Shown: one piece after another, positions 41,082 to 50,199 of the stretch
Numbering within the stretch: the first letter of the stretch is position 1
How the letters are laid out: the number at the start of each line of letters is the position of its first letter
IMG/VR virus record: IMGVR_UViG_3300047564_002916
Span: 1 to 58,870 of that record
Origin: a virus
Length of the DNA: 58,870 bases
Reading direction: 5' to 3' (one strand)
Position numbers and translations under genes: made by a program
The notes under the pieces: model-generated
The model's input: only the letters and a program-made list of their open reading frames with translations
Told to the model about the DNA's origin: nothing
Database searches by the model: none

Positions 41082-41515
41082 CAACCACGTCCCCCCCACT
41101 TAATATTGGGGAACGCTTCTTCTACACAAGCACGAGTAATTTTATACTTTCTACCAAGAGATTTATCTTTCACAAGAACAAGAAGATCCGCTTCTTCTTC
41201 TTGAAGACCTTCGAGAAGTTGAATAAAAAGATTTTCTCTGGTAGTCTGGTTGATTGAAGAATTGCCGCCCTTGAAGAAAAGGTACAGCTTACGATACTCA
41301 TGCTCTAGGACAGTATGCTCTGTACCCTTGGGAGCGTCGTTGGGCGTAAATGGAACTTTTCCCTCAGGTAACATAGAAATCACGCTTTCATCAAAGTTAG
41401 CGATGAGTAGGGAGCGAAGAGCAGGAGTATTGTATTCGTTGAGAAGTTTGATCTTTTCAGCTTTAGTTTTGGCGTTGCTCACTTTTTGGAGCACTTCGGA
41501 AATTAGCAATTTCAT
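41081..41515 (-). CDS. Conserved cyanophage protein, DUF6433-like (144 aa)
   Basis: The pattern S-E-V-L-x-x-V-S-x-A-K-T-K-A-E-K-I-x-L-L, L-R-S-L-L-I-A-N-F-D-E-S-V, G-T-E-H-T-V-L-E-H-E-Y-R-K-L-Y, and R-E-N-L-F-I-Q-L-L-E-G-L-Q-E-E-E-A is common in T4-like cyanophages. I associate it with DUF6433 from memory, so the name needs a search. It is all-helical and overlaps RNase H by 4 nt (ATGA). Operon context suggests a DNA-metabolism or regulatory role. Confidence 0.6.
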   Translation of the reverse strand: MKLLISEVLQKVSNAKTKAEKIKLLNEYNTPALRSLLIANFDESVISMLPEGKVPFTPNDAPKGTEHTVLEHEYRKLYLFFKGGNSSINQTTRENLFIQLLEGLQEEEADLLVLVKDKSLGRKYKITRACVEEAFPNIKWGGRG

Positions 41516-42375
41516 TTCTTAAATGGCGAGGAACTACGAAAATAAAACACTTCCATCAAATCAGTTAATTGATTTTGCTGAAAGTATTCTAATGAGATTT
41601 GTTTGTCGTTAATATTTATAGTGTTAAATTGATCTAGGATCTTTTGTTCAAGATCTTCTGGCACATAATCTAGATCAATAAGAGTTCTGTTCCTATAGTA
41701 ATTATCAATTTCTGATTTAGTTTTACAAAACACTGATGGATCTTGATCTACCCAAAGATTTAATTTCTTTTGGCTGATGGGTTTTTGTCTTTTTTCAGCT
41801 ACAAAAGTATCATCATCAGACAAAAAGTTAGGAATGCCATCTGACTTATCACCTTTAATAATATGCTCTTTAATAAAAGCATATGGGTCGTCAGATGAAA
41901 TATAACTTTTCATGATAGGGTTGTATTGATACACCCCAGGATACTTGTGAAGTTGAATAAAATCTTTATCTCCAGAAAGAATTAAAACTTTTTCTTTCGG
42001 TTTCTTGTGTCGGCACAATACGGAGATTACATCATCAGCTTCAGCACCATATACTTCCATCACTTTGTATGGAAAGTATTCTTTAATTTCATCACGAATT
42101 TTATTCAAGACATCAAAGATTGAATGCCAATCTAGTCCAGAACTTTTACGATCTTTCTTTCTATTATATTTGTAGTAGGGAAAGAAATCTTTTCTCCAAT
42201 AGTGTTTGCTATCGTAAGCTAAAACTACTTCCCCATATTCTTGTTTATATTGTTTCTCATAAGCAATTAAACTTCTGAGAACCATATGACGAACCAATTT
42301 TTCATTAAGGTCGTCTTTCTTAAGTTGTGCCATCAAGTTACTAATCATAACTTGATTCATGTCAATAATAATCAT
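41512..42375 (-). CDS. rnh: T4-type RNase H / 5'-3' exonuclease (287 aa)
   Basis: FEN-family acidic motifs are present: I-I-I-D-M-N-Q, A-Y-D-S...Y-W-R-K-D-F-F-P-Y-Y-K, G-A-E-A-D-D-V-I and L-S-G-D-K-D-F-I-Q-L-H. This matches T4 RNase H, which removes lagging-strand RNA primers. The ATG at 42375 is preferred over a TTG at 42402. It overlaps the end of the upstream membrane-protein gene by 14 nt, where the acidic GAA/GAG repeat doubles as the ribosome-binding region. Confidence 0.88.
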   Translation of the reverse strand: MIIIDMNQVMISNLMAQLKKDDLNEKLVRHMVLRSLIAYEKQYKQEYGEVVLAYDSKHYWRKDFFPYYKYNRKKDRKSSGLDWHSIFDVLNKIRDEIKEYFPYKVMEVYGAEADDVISVLCRHKKPKEKVLILSGDKDFIQLHKYPGVYQYNPIMKSYISSDDPYAFIKEHIIKGDKSDGIPNFLSDDDTFVAEKRQKPISQKKLNLWVDQDPSVFCKTKSEIDNYYRNRTLIDLDYVPEDLEQKILDQFNTININDKQISLEYFQQNQLTDLMEVFYFRSSSPFKK

Positions 42376-42598
42376 CCTCTTCTTCTTCCTCTTCTTCGTC
42401 AATAAAGGTTACAGCAAGTAGCTCTTCGTTAATAACAATTCCTTGGTCATCATACATTTCTGGATGAAGTTGAGGAGAATTATTTTTATTGTAAAAATTA
42501 TAAACAATGTCGTTGATAAACCAACCAGCTATAATTCCAACTATAAGAAATAGAACTACAAAGCAGCCCATGAAAAAGAGGATTGTAGGCGATTCCAT
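42362..42598 (-). CDS. Small membrane protein with acidic tail (78 aa)
   Basis: One long hydrophobic segment (about residues 5-32, I-L-F-F-M-G-C-F-V-V-L-F-L-I-V-G-I-I-A-G-W) is followed by a soluble part ending in E-E-E-E-E-E-E-D-D-Y-Y. A GGAG site precedes the ATG. I do not recognise the family. The poly-Glu codons overlap the start of rnh in another frame. Confidence 0.65.
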   Translation of the reverse strand: MESPTILFFMGCFVVLFLIVGIIAGWFINDIVYNFYNKNNSPQLHPEMYDDQGIVINEELLAVTFIDEEEEEEEDDYY

Positions 42599-42620
42599 TT
42601 TAATTCTCCGAGTGACTTGG

Positions 42621-42782
42621 TTAGTTTAAGTCCCTCCAACTGAATTCAAATTTAAAAAAGAATTGTTTTTGTAGGAGGGAAAATTGTTTAATTAATTTTA
42701 GACCATGTGTTTCTGGCTCTTTTGTAGCCCTCCTGAGCATTAGCTCCACACCTTTATTTATGGGAGTTTTGGGGTCATTCAT
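42621..42782 (-). CDS. Small basic protein (53 aa)
   Basis: The ORF starts MNDPKTPINKGVELMLRRAT and ends F-F-F-K-F-E-F-S-W-R-D-L-N. Its ATG overlaps the end of the glutaredoxin gene by 8 nt, which favours a coupled gene. A CATAAATA late-like motif (42755-42762) lies inside it and may serve the genes below. A GGAGGGA/TCCCTCC pair near its 3' end could form a long-range hairpin. Function unknown. Confidence 0.5.
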   Translation of the reverse strand: MNDPKTPINKGVELMLRRATKEPETHGLKLIKQFSLLQKQFFFKFEFSWRDLN

Positions 42783-43035
42783 GATCTTTTTTGGAAGAAA
42801 CTAATTTCTTCTCAACAAAATACTTCACAGTTTCTATTAGACCACCAATTACTTGATCATCAATAATTACAAAAGGAAATCCTTTTGCTAAGGGATATTC
42901 ATTTTTAAATTCTTCTAGAGTTAAATCTTTACCCACAACATAATCAGTATATTCAACACCAGCTCTGTTCATCAATTCAATAATTTTTACACAATACCCA
43001 CAACCAGTTGTTTTGTAAATTTTAATGTTCATCAT
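42775..43035 (-). CDS. grx: Glutaredoxin (86 aa)
   Basis: The active site C-G-Y-C lies in K-T-T-G-C-G-Y-C, and the cis-proline region reads K-G-F-P-F-V-I-I-D-D with G-G-L-I-E-T following, as in class I glutaredoxins. It can supply electrons to ribonucleotide reductase (nrdB is at the window end). The start at 43035 overlaps the upstream stop as ATGATG. Confidence 0.88.
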   Translation of the reverse strand: MMNIKIYKTTGCGYCVKIIELMNRAGVEYTDYVVGKDLTLEEFKNEYPLAKGFPFVIIDDQVIGGLIETVKYFVEKKLVSSKKDHE

Positions 43036-43700
43036 TTGAAACTCTCCAATTCTCCTTTGTAATAAACATACCAATCAATTCCTTTGCCCATAGTATCGCC
43101 ATCACAATAGATGTCTTCTCCATCATACTCCATACCAGTAACAATGGTCCAGGAATCAGCAACTTCAGTAATATTAACTACAAGTTTTTTTGGATCAAAC
43201 TCCACCCCATCAGGAATTTCAAACTCTCCAATGTAACTACCACGTTCGTAAGAATTGTAAAGCATCCAAACGCCTTCTGATTCATTCATCTCATAAAAAA
43301 TTCTACCAATGGCATTTTCTTCTCCGTTTTCTTTTGGAGCGTCATCGTCAATTTCTTCTTTAGAATACCACGTAAGTTGATTGATCGGTGATGTCCAGAT
43401 TTGATTTTCCTCATCATCTGCTAAGCAAACACCAATGTTTTGATCATCAGTATCTGGACCCCAGCACATACATCCATCAGTAATCTCATCCCACGTAGGA
43501 AGATTTTTTTCTGGATCATTCCAATCACGATCAGTTTCCTCGGAAAGTAAATCAGCATCAAAATGAATTTGATCGTCTTCATCAAAAGTAAAATACTTGT
43601 CTACTTGTTCTTGAGTTAGTTGTACTGCTCCAAGCTCATTGAAATACGTTCGATGCCACGAACTTTCTCCACAACTAATCCAAACGTTATACTTAGCCAT
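43032..43700 (-). CDS. Acidic hypothetical protein (222 aa)
   Basis: The start chosen is ATG 43700 (MAKYNVWISCGESSWHR). An extension to 43772 would cross the promoter-terminator. The protein is strongly acidic and rich in Trp and Tyr (for example W-D-E-I-T-D-G-C-M-C-W-G and C-D-G-D-T-M-G-K-G-I-D-W-Y-V-Y-Y). It may be a DNA-mimic or host-takeover protein, but that is speculation. It is driven by the promoter at 43725-43753 and overlaps grx. Confidence 0.65.
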   Translation of the reverse strand: MAKYNVWISCGESSWHRTYFNELGAVQLTQEQVDKYFTFDEDDQIHFDADLLSEETDRDWNDPEKNLPTWDEITDGCMCWGPDTDDQNIGVCLADDEENQIWTSPINQLTWYSKEEIDDDAPKENGEENAIGRIFYEMNESEGVWMLYNSYERGSYIGEFEIPDGVEFDPKKLVVNITEVADSWTIVTGMEYDGEDIYCDGDTMGKGIDWYVYYKGELESFK

Positions 43701-43705
43701 AGCCA

Positions 43706-43753
43706 ATAAAAAAACCACCTGCTTATTGTAGGTGGTTCGGGGGGTTTTGTCAA
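43706..43753 (-). promoter_or_regulatory. Early promoter whose -10 lies in a terminator loop
   Basis: -35 TTGACA (43748-43753) and -10 TACAAT (43725-43730) are 17 bp apart. AACCACCT pairs with AGGTGGTT (8 bp, 43713-43737), followed by a T-run, so the -10 falls at the stem-loop junction. It ends the HNH transcript and starts the acidic-protein/grx/rnh/speD unit. Confidence 0.8.
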
Positions 43754-43780
43754 GTGTCCTAGGGGTAGTCAATGATTATT

Positions 43781-44149
43781 TTAATTAATTCTTCTTCTTG
43801 GTGGATATCGATACACATTAGATGGTGCTTCTGGTTTCATCCAGTTATTAATCTTCTCATAGTTCTCGTGAGAAAAGAAATACTGACTGTTATACCATTC
43901 TTCCCAAGGAGTATGACCTTTAGATTGATTACATGAATGACAACATGCCACCACATTTGTTTTAATATCTAGACCACCCTTACATTGGGGTAGAATATGG
44001 TCTAGTGTAATATTTTCTTCTGATTTACAATAAGCACATTCGTTGTTCCAAGCATCTTTTATATTCTGTTTCCATAATCGTTTTGCTTCACTCTTAGATG
44101 TTGTATGAAGATTAAACAGGTAGTCCTTAGGCGAATGTAAGGGAACCAT
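43781..44149 (-). CDS. HNH endonuclease next to psbA, F-CphI-like (122 aa)
   Basis: The HNH core is C-A-Y-C-K-S-E-E-N-I-T-L-D-H-I-L-P-Q-C-K-G-G and N-V-V-A-C-C-H-S-C-N-Q-S-K-G, with both zinc CxxC pairs. F-CphI of cyanophage S-PM2 is a free-standing HNH homing endonuclease next to psbA that cuts psbA at an intron site. This gene has the same position. The psbA here has no intron. The ATG at 44149 follows a late-like AATAAATA (44170-44177). A TTG four codons earlier is the alternative. Confidence 0.82.
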   Translation of the reverse strand: MVPLHSPKDYLFNLHTTSKSEAKRLWKQNIKDAWNNECAYCKSEENITLDHILPQCKGGLDIKTNVVACCHSCNQSKGHTPWEEWYNSQYFFSHENYEKINNWMKPEAPSNVYRYPPRRRIN

Positions 44150-44169
44150 AAGTGCTTGCAACTTATTGA

Positions 44170-44177
44170 TATTTATT
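44170..44177 (-). promoter_or_regulatory. Late-promoter-like AATAAATA
   Basis: The motif lies between the psbA terminator and the HNH gene, about 21 nt before its ATG. Confidence 0.5.
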
Positions 44178-44186
44178 ATTTGACAT

Positions 44187-44210
44187 AAAAAAAATCCCCC
44201 GAAGGGGATT
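44187..44210 (-). terminator. psbA terminator
   Basis: The minus strand reads AATCCCC-TTCG-GGGGATT followed by T-run. It is 25 nt after the psbA stop. Confidence 0.85.
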
Positions 44211-44235
44211 GATTTATTTTATACCCGATAAAGTA

Positions 44236-45315
44236 TCAACCAATAGCAGGTGCTGTGAGAGCAACAGGAGTGCTATCAGCAGCAGCAAGGTCGAGCGGGA
44301 AGTTGTGAGCGTTACGCTCGTGCATCACTTCCATGCCAAGACCACCACGGTTTAGGATGTCTGCCCAAGTGTTAATCACATGTCCCTGTGAATCCTGGAT
44401 GGACTGGTTGAAGTTGAATCCATTGAGGTTGAACGCCATTGTGCTAACGCCCAAGGCAGTAAACCAGATACCGACAACAGGCCAAGCAGCAAGGAAGAAG
44501 TGTAGCGAACGAGAGTTGTTGAACGAGGCATATTGGAAAATCAGACGACCGAAGTAACCATGAGCAGCTACAATGTTGTAGGTCTCTTCTTCTTGTCCAA
44601 ACTTGTATCCATAGTTCTGTGACTCAGTTTCTGTCGTCTCACGGACGAGAGAAGAGGTGACAAGAGATCCGTGCATAGCAGAGAAAAGAGAACCACCGAA
44701 GACACCAGCAACTCCCAGCATGTGGAAAGGGTGCATAAGAATGTTGTGTTCTGCCTGGAAAACAAGCATGTAGTTGAAAGTTCCCGAAATCCCAAGAGGC
44801 ATTGCGTCACTGAAGGATCCTTGACCAAAGGGATAGACCAGGAACACTGCAGAAGCAGCAGCAACGGGTGCTGAGTAGGCAACACAAATCCAAGGACGCA
44901 TGCCCAATCGGTAAGACAGTTCCCATTCACGACCCATGTAGGCATAGATACCAATCAGAAAGTGGAAGACGACCAGTTGAAATGGTCCACCATTATATAG
45001 CCATTCATCAAGTGAATTGGCTTCCCAGATAGGATAGAAGTGAAGTCCGATAGCATTGGAACTAGGAACAACAGCACCAGAGATGATGTTGTTGCCATAC
45101 ATGAGTGAACCAGCAACTGGTTCACGGATACCGTCGATGTCAACGGGGGGAGCAGCGATAAAAGCAACGATGAAACAAATAGTAGCGGCGAGAAGGGTAG
45201 GGATCATCAGGGTTCCAAACCAACCTACGTAGAGGCGGTTATCGGTAGATGTTACCCACTCACAGAATTGTTCCCAAGTATTGCTTTGTCGCTGTTGGGC
45301 GATAGTAGCAGTCAT
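44236..45315 (-). CDS. psbA: Photosystem II D1 protein (359 aa)
   Basis: The full D1 sequence is present, with no intron. It has the N-terminal W-E-Q-F-C-E-W, transmembrane helices and the Mn-cluster C-terminus [13 protein letters not shown], where His332, Glu333, His337, Asp342 and Ala344 lie in register. A 15-residue extension follows Ala344, the normal processing site. Phage D1 replaces photodamaged host D1 and keeps photosynthesis running during infection. The start is MTATIAQQ; the longer upstream frame is not needed. It has overlapping early and late promoters (45378-45411) and its own terminator. Confidence 0.97.
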   Translation of the reverse strand: MTATIAQQRQSNTWEQFCEWVTSTDNRLYVGWFGTLMIPTLLAATICFIVAFIAAPPVDIDGIREPVAGSLMYGNNIISGAVVPSSNAIGLHFYPIWEANSLDEWLYNGGPFQLVVFHFLIGIYAYMGREWELSYRLGMRPWICVAYSAPVAAASAVFLVYPFGQGSFSDAMPLGISGTFNYMLVFQAEHNILMHPFHMLGVAGVFGGSLFSAMHGSLVTSSLVRETTETESQNYGYKFGQEEETYNIVAAHGYFGRLIFQYASFNNSRSLHFFLAAWPVVGIWFTALGVSTMAFNLNGFNFNQSIQDSQGHVINTWADILNRGGLGMEVMHERNAHNFPLDLAAADSTPVALTAPAIG

Positions 45316-45377
45316 AATTTTATTAGTCCGTAAGGTTTGTGAAAGTATGTGAAGAAATGTTTCCATTCCTTAACACT

Positions 45378-45411
45378 TATTTATAATACAACCTTTTATT
45401 TAGGATGTCAA
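45378..45411 (-). promoter_or_regulatory. Overlapping early and late promoters of psbA
   Basis: -35 TTGACA (45406-45411) and -10 TATTAT (45383-45388) are 17 bp apart, and TATAAATA (45378-45385) overlaps the -10. psbA can thus be read by unmodified host polymerase early and by the T4-type late machinery later. Confidence 0.75.
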
Positions 45412-45481
45412 TAGGTGTTAGTACCTACTTATGTCATGAGGTGCTAACATTAAAATCCTTTATGGGTCGAGTCTTCACAGG

Positions 45482-45505
45482 CATAAATAACTTTAAGAAT
45501 AAATA
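45482..45505 (+). promoter_or_regulatory. Two late-promoter-like motifs for the tail fibre
   Basis: CATAAATA (45482-45489) and AATAAATA (45498-45505) lie 38 and 22 nt before the plus-strand fibre gene. Confidence 0.55.
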
Positions 45506-45526
45506 TGCCCTTCTGTAGTTAGTGTA

Positions 45527-48500
45527 ATGGCAAATCGCTTTCCTTTAATTGTAAACCCAGATACAAAAAAAATCGAAGAATTAGCTTCGGGTGATAATAT
45601 TGATTTAACAAGCAATAGTATATACGCTGGGGGTAGTATTGGAACGTTTGGGCAATACTTAAAGTCAACTGGCACTGGATTGGTATGGGATACTCCAGGA
45701 GATGTATTTTTATCTGCTTCTCAGACACTGATAAACAAAACATTTGCTAATGCTGTCATTTCTGGATTGAATAATAACATTTATGATATTCCAAATTCTT
45801 CTTTAGTAAATTCTTCCATTACACTTAACGGTCAAGAAGTAGAATTAGGTGGTTCATTTACATTTCCAATTGACACTAACACAACTTACAGCATTTCATT
45901 AACTGATGGCGCTGATGCCACCAGAAAAATTTTAAGATTAACTGGAACTAATCCATCTTCTACAGATGATATTACATTTAAAGCAGGGCAAAATGTAACC
46001 ATTTCAAGAACTAACGACGAAATTACTTTCAATAGTTCATACGTAGATACTATTACTAGAGTACAAGGTGAAGCGGGAGGCACACCTGTTTCTGGTGATG
46101 TAGTTATTGTTGGTACTGGGTCAACTGATGTATCACAAGCTGGACAAACAATTACAATCAATTCGTTTTACATCGATACAATTACAAGATTAAAAGGAGA
46201 AGCAGCAGGAACATTTAGAAGTGGTGACGTTACTATACTTCAAGGTGGAGCAACTACAGTTACACAGGCTGATAATAATATCACAATTTCTTCTCAAGAT
46301 ACTATCACCAGATTAAAAGGTGGTGCTGGTGGTGTATTCCTTTTTGGTGATATTACTTTTACTGGATCTAACGCCACTAGTGTTACCCAAACAGGAGATG
46401 TAATTACAATCGATTCTACCAATACTGTTACCAGAGTATCAGGTGGGTTGTCTGGTACTCCAGTAACTGGAGATGTTAGAATTTTAACGGGTGGAGCTTC
46501 TAGCGTTACTCAATCTGGAAACGACGTTACTATTTCTTCTGTAGATACTATTACTAGATTAAGAGGTGGTACAGGAGAACAGCTTGCTTCTGGTGACTTT
46601 ACAATCATCGGAGCTGGTGCCGCTGCTGTAACTCAATCTGGCAATACGATTACTGTTACTGGAACAGATACAAATACAGTTACTAGAGTACAAGGATCTC
46701 CTGCTAATGGAGGCAATTTACTTTCAGGTGACATCACAATTACTGGTGCTGGAGCCGCTACCGTATCACAATCTGGTTCAACAATCACAGTAACAGCAAC
46801 TGATACAGACACAACATATTCTGCTGGCATTGGATTAGCATTAAACGGCACTATTTTTAGTTTAAAGAACCAAGATTCATTAACTAATAATAGATTAGTA
46901 AAATGGAATGCTTCTAATGGTCAATTAGTTAACTCCAACATTGCCGACGATGGTTCTACAGTAACTATTACTGGAAACCTAAACGTTGCTGGTACTACAA
47001 CTACTGTTAACACGGCAACTCTTGTTGTTAATGATGCCGAAATTGAATTAAGAACAGGAGCTAACATAACTCCTTCCAATGGCGGCATTCAAATCAACAG
47101 AACTACAGATGGTACTGGAGCAGTAACAGCATATCAATCACTTCAATGGTTTGAATCTGGTGGATTCTGGAGATCATTTAACGGTACAGTATCAAACAGA
47201 TTTGTAACCGAAAACGAAACTCAAACCTTAACTAACAAAACTTTAACTTCACCAATTCTAACTTCACCTCAGTTAGGTATTGCCACTGTAACTACCATCA
47301 ATAAAGTTTCAGTTACTCAACCAGCAACAGGTGCTACGTTAACAATCAACGAAGGCAAAGCATTAACTGTAAGCAATAGTGTATCATTCTCTGGCACAGA
47401 TAACTCCACAGTAAACTTTGGTGGTGGTGGTTCTGTTGCCTACGTATCAAACAAATTAAGTTTATTTGCTGCCACAACTTCAGATGAATTTAGAGGTGTT
47501 ATTTCTGATGAAACTGGAACTGGTAGACTTGTATTTGCTACCAGTCCAGAATTTGTCACCTCTATAACAACAGCAAGCACTACATTTAGCGTATTTAATA
47601 CTAACGTTTCAGCAATTAATGCTTTTGGTTCTGCTACTTCTATCACAATCGGTGCTACAAGTGGCGAAACAACAATTAGAAATAGCTTAACAGTCAATGG
47701 TAATATTACATTAGGAAATGATATTGCTGACACAGCAACCATCAATGCTACAACCACATTTAACAACGAAGATGTAACAGTTCGTGGTATTCGTGTTGGT
47801 AGAGGTGCTTCTGGTGTTGATACAAACACTGCTTTTGGTAAAGAAGCACTAAGACTTGTTGTTGGTATTGGAGCAGGTAATCAAAACACTGCTCTTGGTT
47901 ACGAAACTCTATTCTCAAACAACACTGGTAGCAGAAACGTTGTTGTTGGATTTAGAGCAGGTAGAACAATTACCAATGGTGCCGATAACGTGGCAATGGG
48001 TAATGATGCCCTTTACACAACTACAGTTGGTACTAAAAATATTGCTATTGGTACAGAAACTTTATTCAGTAACGTAGCAGGCGAGCATAACGTTGTTATT
48101 GGTTATAAAGCGGGATGGGGCATTAGTGGTAGCGGTAACGTTGTCATTGGTCCTGCTCAAAATGGTAACACAAGCGATGTCACATATCAACTACCTAACC
48201 CAACAGGAAGCAATCAATTAGTTATTGGTTCTGGTGCTGGTGCTTGGATTAGAGGAGATAATAATTTTGATATTACAGTTCCAAATAACTTAGGTGTCTC
48301 TGGAAATCTTACCATTGCTGGTTCTACAACTAATTTAAACAGCAGAATTCTAACAGTAAGAGCATCTAATGTAACCTTTGTTGATAAAGAATTAACTCTT
48401 GGTAATGTAACTACAACTACATTCAGTGCTATCGTTCAGCAAGGGCAAACATCAATTACTTTAACTTCATTTGGTACTGGTATTATTCCAGGAATGATTG

Positions 48501-50155
48501 TTGTATCTCAGACTGATGGTATCACAGTTCCTGCCAACACAACTATTGTTTCGATTGATGAAGTTAATTCCCTTGCTGTTCTTTCGGCAGCACCAAACCT
48601 TGGAACTGGTAGTGTAACATTCCAGGCAACAGGTCCATCAAATACTTCTGCTGACGGTGGTGGTATCCGTGTTAAAGGAACCACAGATAAGACTTTCGTT
48701 TGGGATAACACAAACACTTCATGGACAAGCAACCAAAACCTAAACCTTGTTGCTGGTCTAAGTTATAGAATTAATGGTACTTCAGTTCTAAACGCTACCA
48801 CACTAGGAGCAAACGTAGTTAATTCTTCGCTGACTTCAGTTGGAACTTTAAATGCTCTCTCCATTGCTAATAGTGGCACTGCTGTTGGATTAACAATTAC
48901 CAACACTGGTACTGGAGATTGCTTAGTTGTTAACGATGAAGCAAGTGATACCACACCCTTTAAGATTGGTAATGACGGCACAGTTTATATCACTGGAAAC
49001 ATTTCTGATTTCACTGCTAGCACTGGAACAACTAACCAAGTTCTTGCTAGAAAAGCAGGTGGTGGTATTGAATGGAAAGGTCTCAATACACTTGCCGATC
49101 CTAACACAGTAACCAACGCTGGCACTTCTACCGATAATGCTATTGCTAGATTTGATTTAGCAACTGGTAAAATTGTTCAAAACTCTGGTGTTACTATTGA
49201 TGATAATGGTGTTGTTGATATTGGAACTGCTGGCAATCTTACAGGAAATGGATCTCCAGCAAAACTTAAAATCAATTCTTCTGCTCAATACGATGGTATT
49301 GCTTTAGGAAACGGTGCTTCTTATAGCACAATATCCCGTGGAGCAACAAATCCTGGTCTAGTGTTTACGGCCAACGCTGCTCCAGCAAACTTAGGGGGAT
49401 CAGAAACTACTGTATTTGAATGGCATTCTGGCAGTGCTGGTGGAGGAGGACCAAGTAGATTAGCAGATCTTTCTACATCACAGAATTTTAGATTAGGAAA
49501 TGTTGATTCAAATCCAAATATAATTTTACATTCAGTAAATAATGGAACGGCAAGAATTAGATTTAGAGAAGGTGGATCACTAACTACTGGATTTAATGAA
49601 TACTCTTTAGGAATGGCGGGTAATGCCAATAGAATGACATTTGAAATGCAGGGTCAGGGTGAAGTAGCTTATGTAACTGAAACTGGTATTGCCTTCCCAT
49701 CTGGCAAAGGTATTGACTTCTCTGCTGCTGACAACGCCGCTGGAATGACTAGTGAGTTATTGAATGATTATGAAGAGGGAACATGGACACCAGCAGTAGC
49801 AGGAAGCACTTTAGCGGGAACAGCATCATACGTAGTACAACAAGGAAGATACACAAAAGTAGGAAGACAAGTGTTTGTGGAAATGTATATAAGCTGGTCA
49901 TCTGGAACTGGAACAGGAAATCTATTAGTTAGTGGATTGCCATTTACATCAGCAAATGTAGCAATATATCCTTCTCTAGCGATTGGTTTTGTAAATGAAG
50001 TGTCAATGGGTTCAAATGCTTATCTGACAGCATATGTAGGTATTAATTCCACAACTATAAATATTGATTCTGCTCAAGTTGGTGGTACAACAAGAGCTGC
50101 TACGGCATATAGTGCTAGTGGGGGAATACAAATTTCTGGTTGCTACACCGTTTGA
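45527..50155 (+). CDS. Tail fibre / adhesin-like structural protein (1542 aa)
   Basis: The N-terminus begins MANRFPLIVNPDTKKIEELA. Residues about 174-429 are six tandem repeats of 41-43 aa. Residues about 765-875 hold N-T-A-x-G and N-V-V-x-G repeats resembling bacterial adhesin head repeats. The C-terminal 200 residues (G-T-W-T-P near the start, Y-T-K-V-G-R-Q-V and L-P-F-T-S) are a receptor-binding-like fibre tip found in many phage tail proteins. It is probably a long tail fibre. It is the only large plus-strand gene of this kind here and is separate from the left-end fibre block. Confidence 0.75.
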   Translation: MANRFPLIVNPDTKKIEELASGDNIDLTSNSIYAGGSIGTFGQYLKSTGTGLVWDTPGDVFLSASQTLINKTFANAVISGLNNNIYDIPNSSLVNSSITLNGQEVELGGSFTFPIDTNTTYSISLTDGADATRKILRLTGTNPSSTDDITFKAGQNVTISRTNDEITFNSSYVDTITRVQGEAGGTPVSGDVVIVGTGSTDVSQAGQTITINSFYIDTITRLKGEAAGTFRSGDVTILQGGATTVTQADNNITISSQDTITRLKGGAGGVFLFGDITFTGSNATSVTQTGDVITIDSTNTVTRVSGGLSGTPVTGDVRILTGGASSVTQSGNDVTISSVDTITRLRGGTGEQLASGDFTIIGAGAAAVTQSGNTITVTGTDTNTVTRVQGSPANGGNLLSGDITITGAGAATVSQSGSTITVTATDTDTTYSAGIGLALNGTIFSLKNQDSLTNNRLVKWNASNGQLVNSNIADDGSTVTITGNLNVAGTTTTVNTATLVVNDAEIELRTGANITPSNGGIQINRTTDGTGAVTAYQSLQWFESGGFWRSFNGTVSNRFVTENETQTLTNKTLTSPILTSPQLGIATVTTINKVSVTQPATGATLTINEGKALTVSNSVSFSGTDNSTVNFGGGGSVAYVSNKLSLFAATTSDEFRGVISDETGTGRLVFATSPEFVTSITTASTTFSVFNTNVSAINAFGSATSITIGATSGETTIRNSLTVNGNITLGNDIADTATINATTTFNNEDVTVRGIRVGRGASGVDTNTAFGKEALRLVVGIGAGNQNTALGYETLFSNNTGSRNVVVGFRAGRTITNGADNVAMGNDALYTTTVGTKNIAIGTETLFSNVAGEHNVVIGYKAGWGISGSGNVVIGPAQNGNTSDVTYQLPNPTGSNQLVIGSGAGAWIRGDNNFDITVPNNLGVSGNLTIAGSTTNLNSRILTVRASNVTFVDKELTLGNVTTTTFSAIVQQGQTSITLTSFGTGIIPGMIVVSQTDGITVPANTTIVSIDEVNSLAVLSAAPNLGTGSVTFQATGPSNTSADGGGIRVKGTTDKTFVWDNTNTSWTSNQNLNLVAGLSYRINGTSVLNATTLGANVVNSSLTSVGTLNALSIANSGTAVGLTITNTGTGDCLVVNDEASDTTPFKIGNDGTVYITGNISDFTASTGTTNQVLARKAGGGIEWKGLNTLADPNTVTNAGTSTDNAIARFDLATGKIVQNSGVTIDDNGVVDIGTAGNLTGNGSPAKLKINSSAQYDGIALGNGASYSTISRGATNPGLVFTANAAPANLGGSETTVFEWHSGSAGGGGPSRLADLSTSQNFRLGNVDSNPNIILHSVNNGTARIRFREGGSLTTGFNEYSLGMAGNANRMTFEMQGQGEVAYVTETGIAFPSGKGIDFSAADNAAGMTSELLNDYEEGTWTPAVAGSTLAGTASYVVQQGRYTKVGRQVFVEMYISWSSGTGTGNLLVSGLPFTSANVAIYPSLAIGFVNEVSMGSNAYLTAYVGINSTTINIDSAQVGGTTRAATAYSASGGIQISGCYTV
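46046..46811 (+). repeat. Six tandem ~126-bp coding repeats
   Basis: Units begin at 46046, 46175, 46298, 46421, 46544 and 46673 (period 123 or 129 bp). Each encodes the pattern [DN]-T-[IV]-T-R-[LV]-x-G, then S-G-D-x-x-I, G-A-x-x-V-T-Q-x-G-x-x-I-T-I. Homologous recombination could change the copy number and hence fibre length. Confidence 0.8.
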
Positions 50156-50161
50156 TAAATA
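50154..50161 (+). promoter_or_regulatory. Late-promoter-like GATAAATA
   Basis: The motif overlaps the fibre stop codon and lies about 38 nt before the 84-aa gene, whose ribosome-binding site is CGGAG. Confidence 0.5.
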
Positions 50162-50199
50162 ACTCTGCCTAACCCTGTTTTATTCGGAGAATAACCCTA

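Noticed and set aside
44236-45366. 376-aa psbA from 45366, and a possible psbA intron
   Set aside because: The normal D1 start MTATIAQQ lies at 45315 and length and processing site are right from there. The gene is uninterrupted.
46046-46811. Tandem repeats as a CRISPR-like or non-coding array
   Set aside because: The unit length is a multiple of three and conserved at the protein level inside an open frame.
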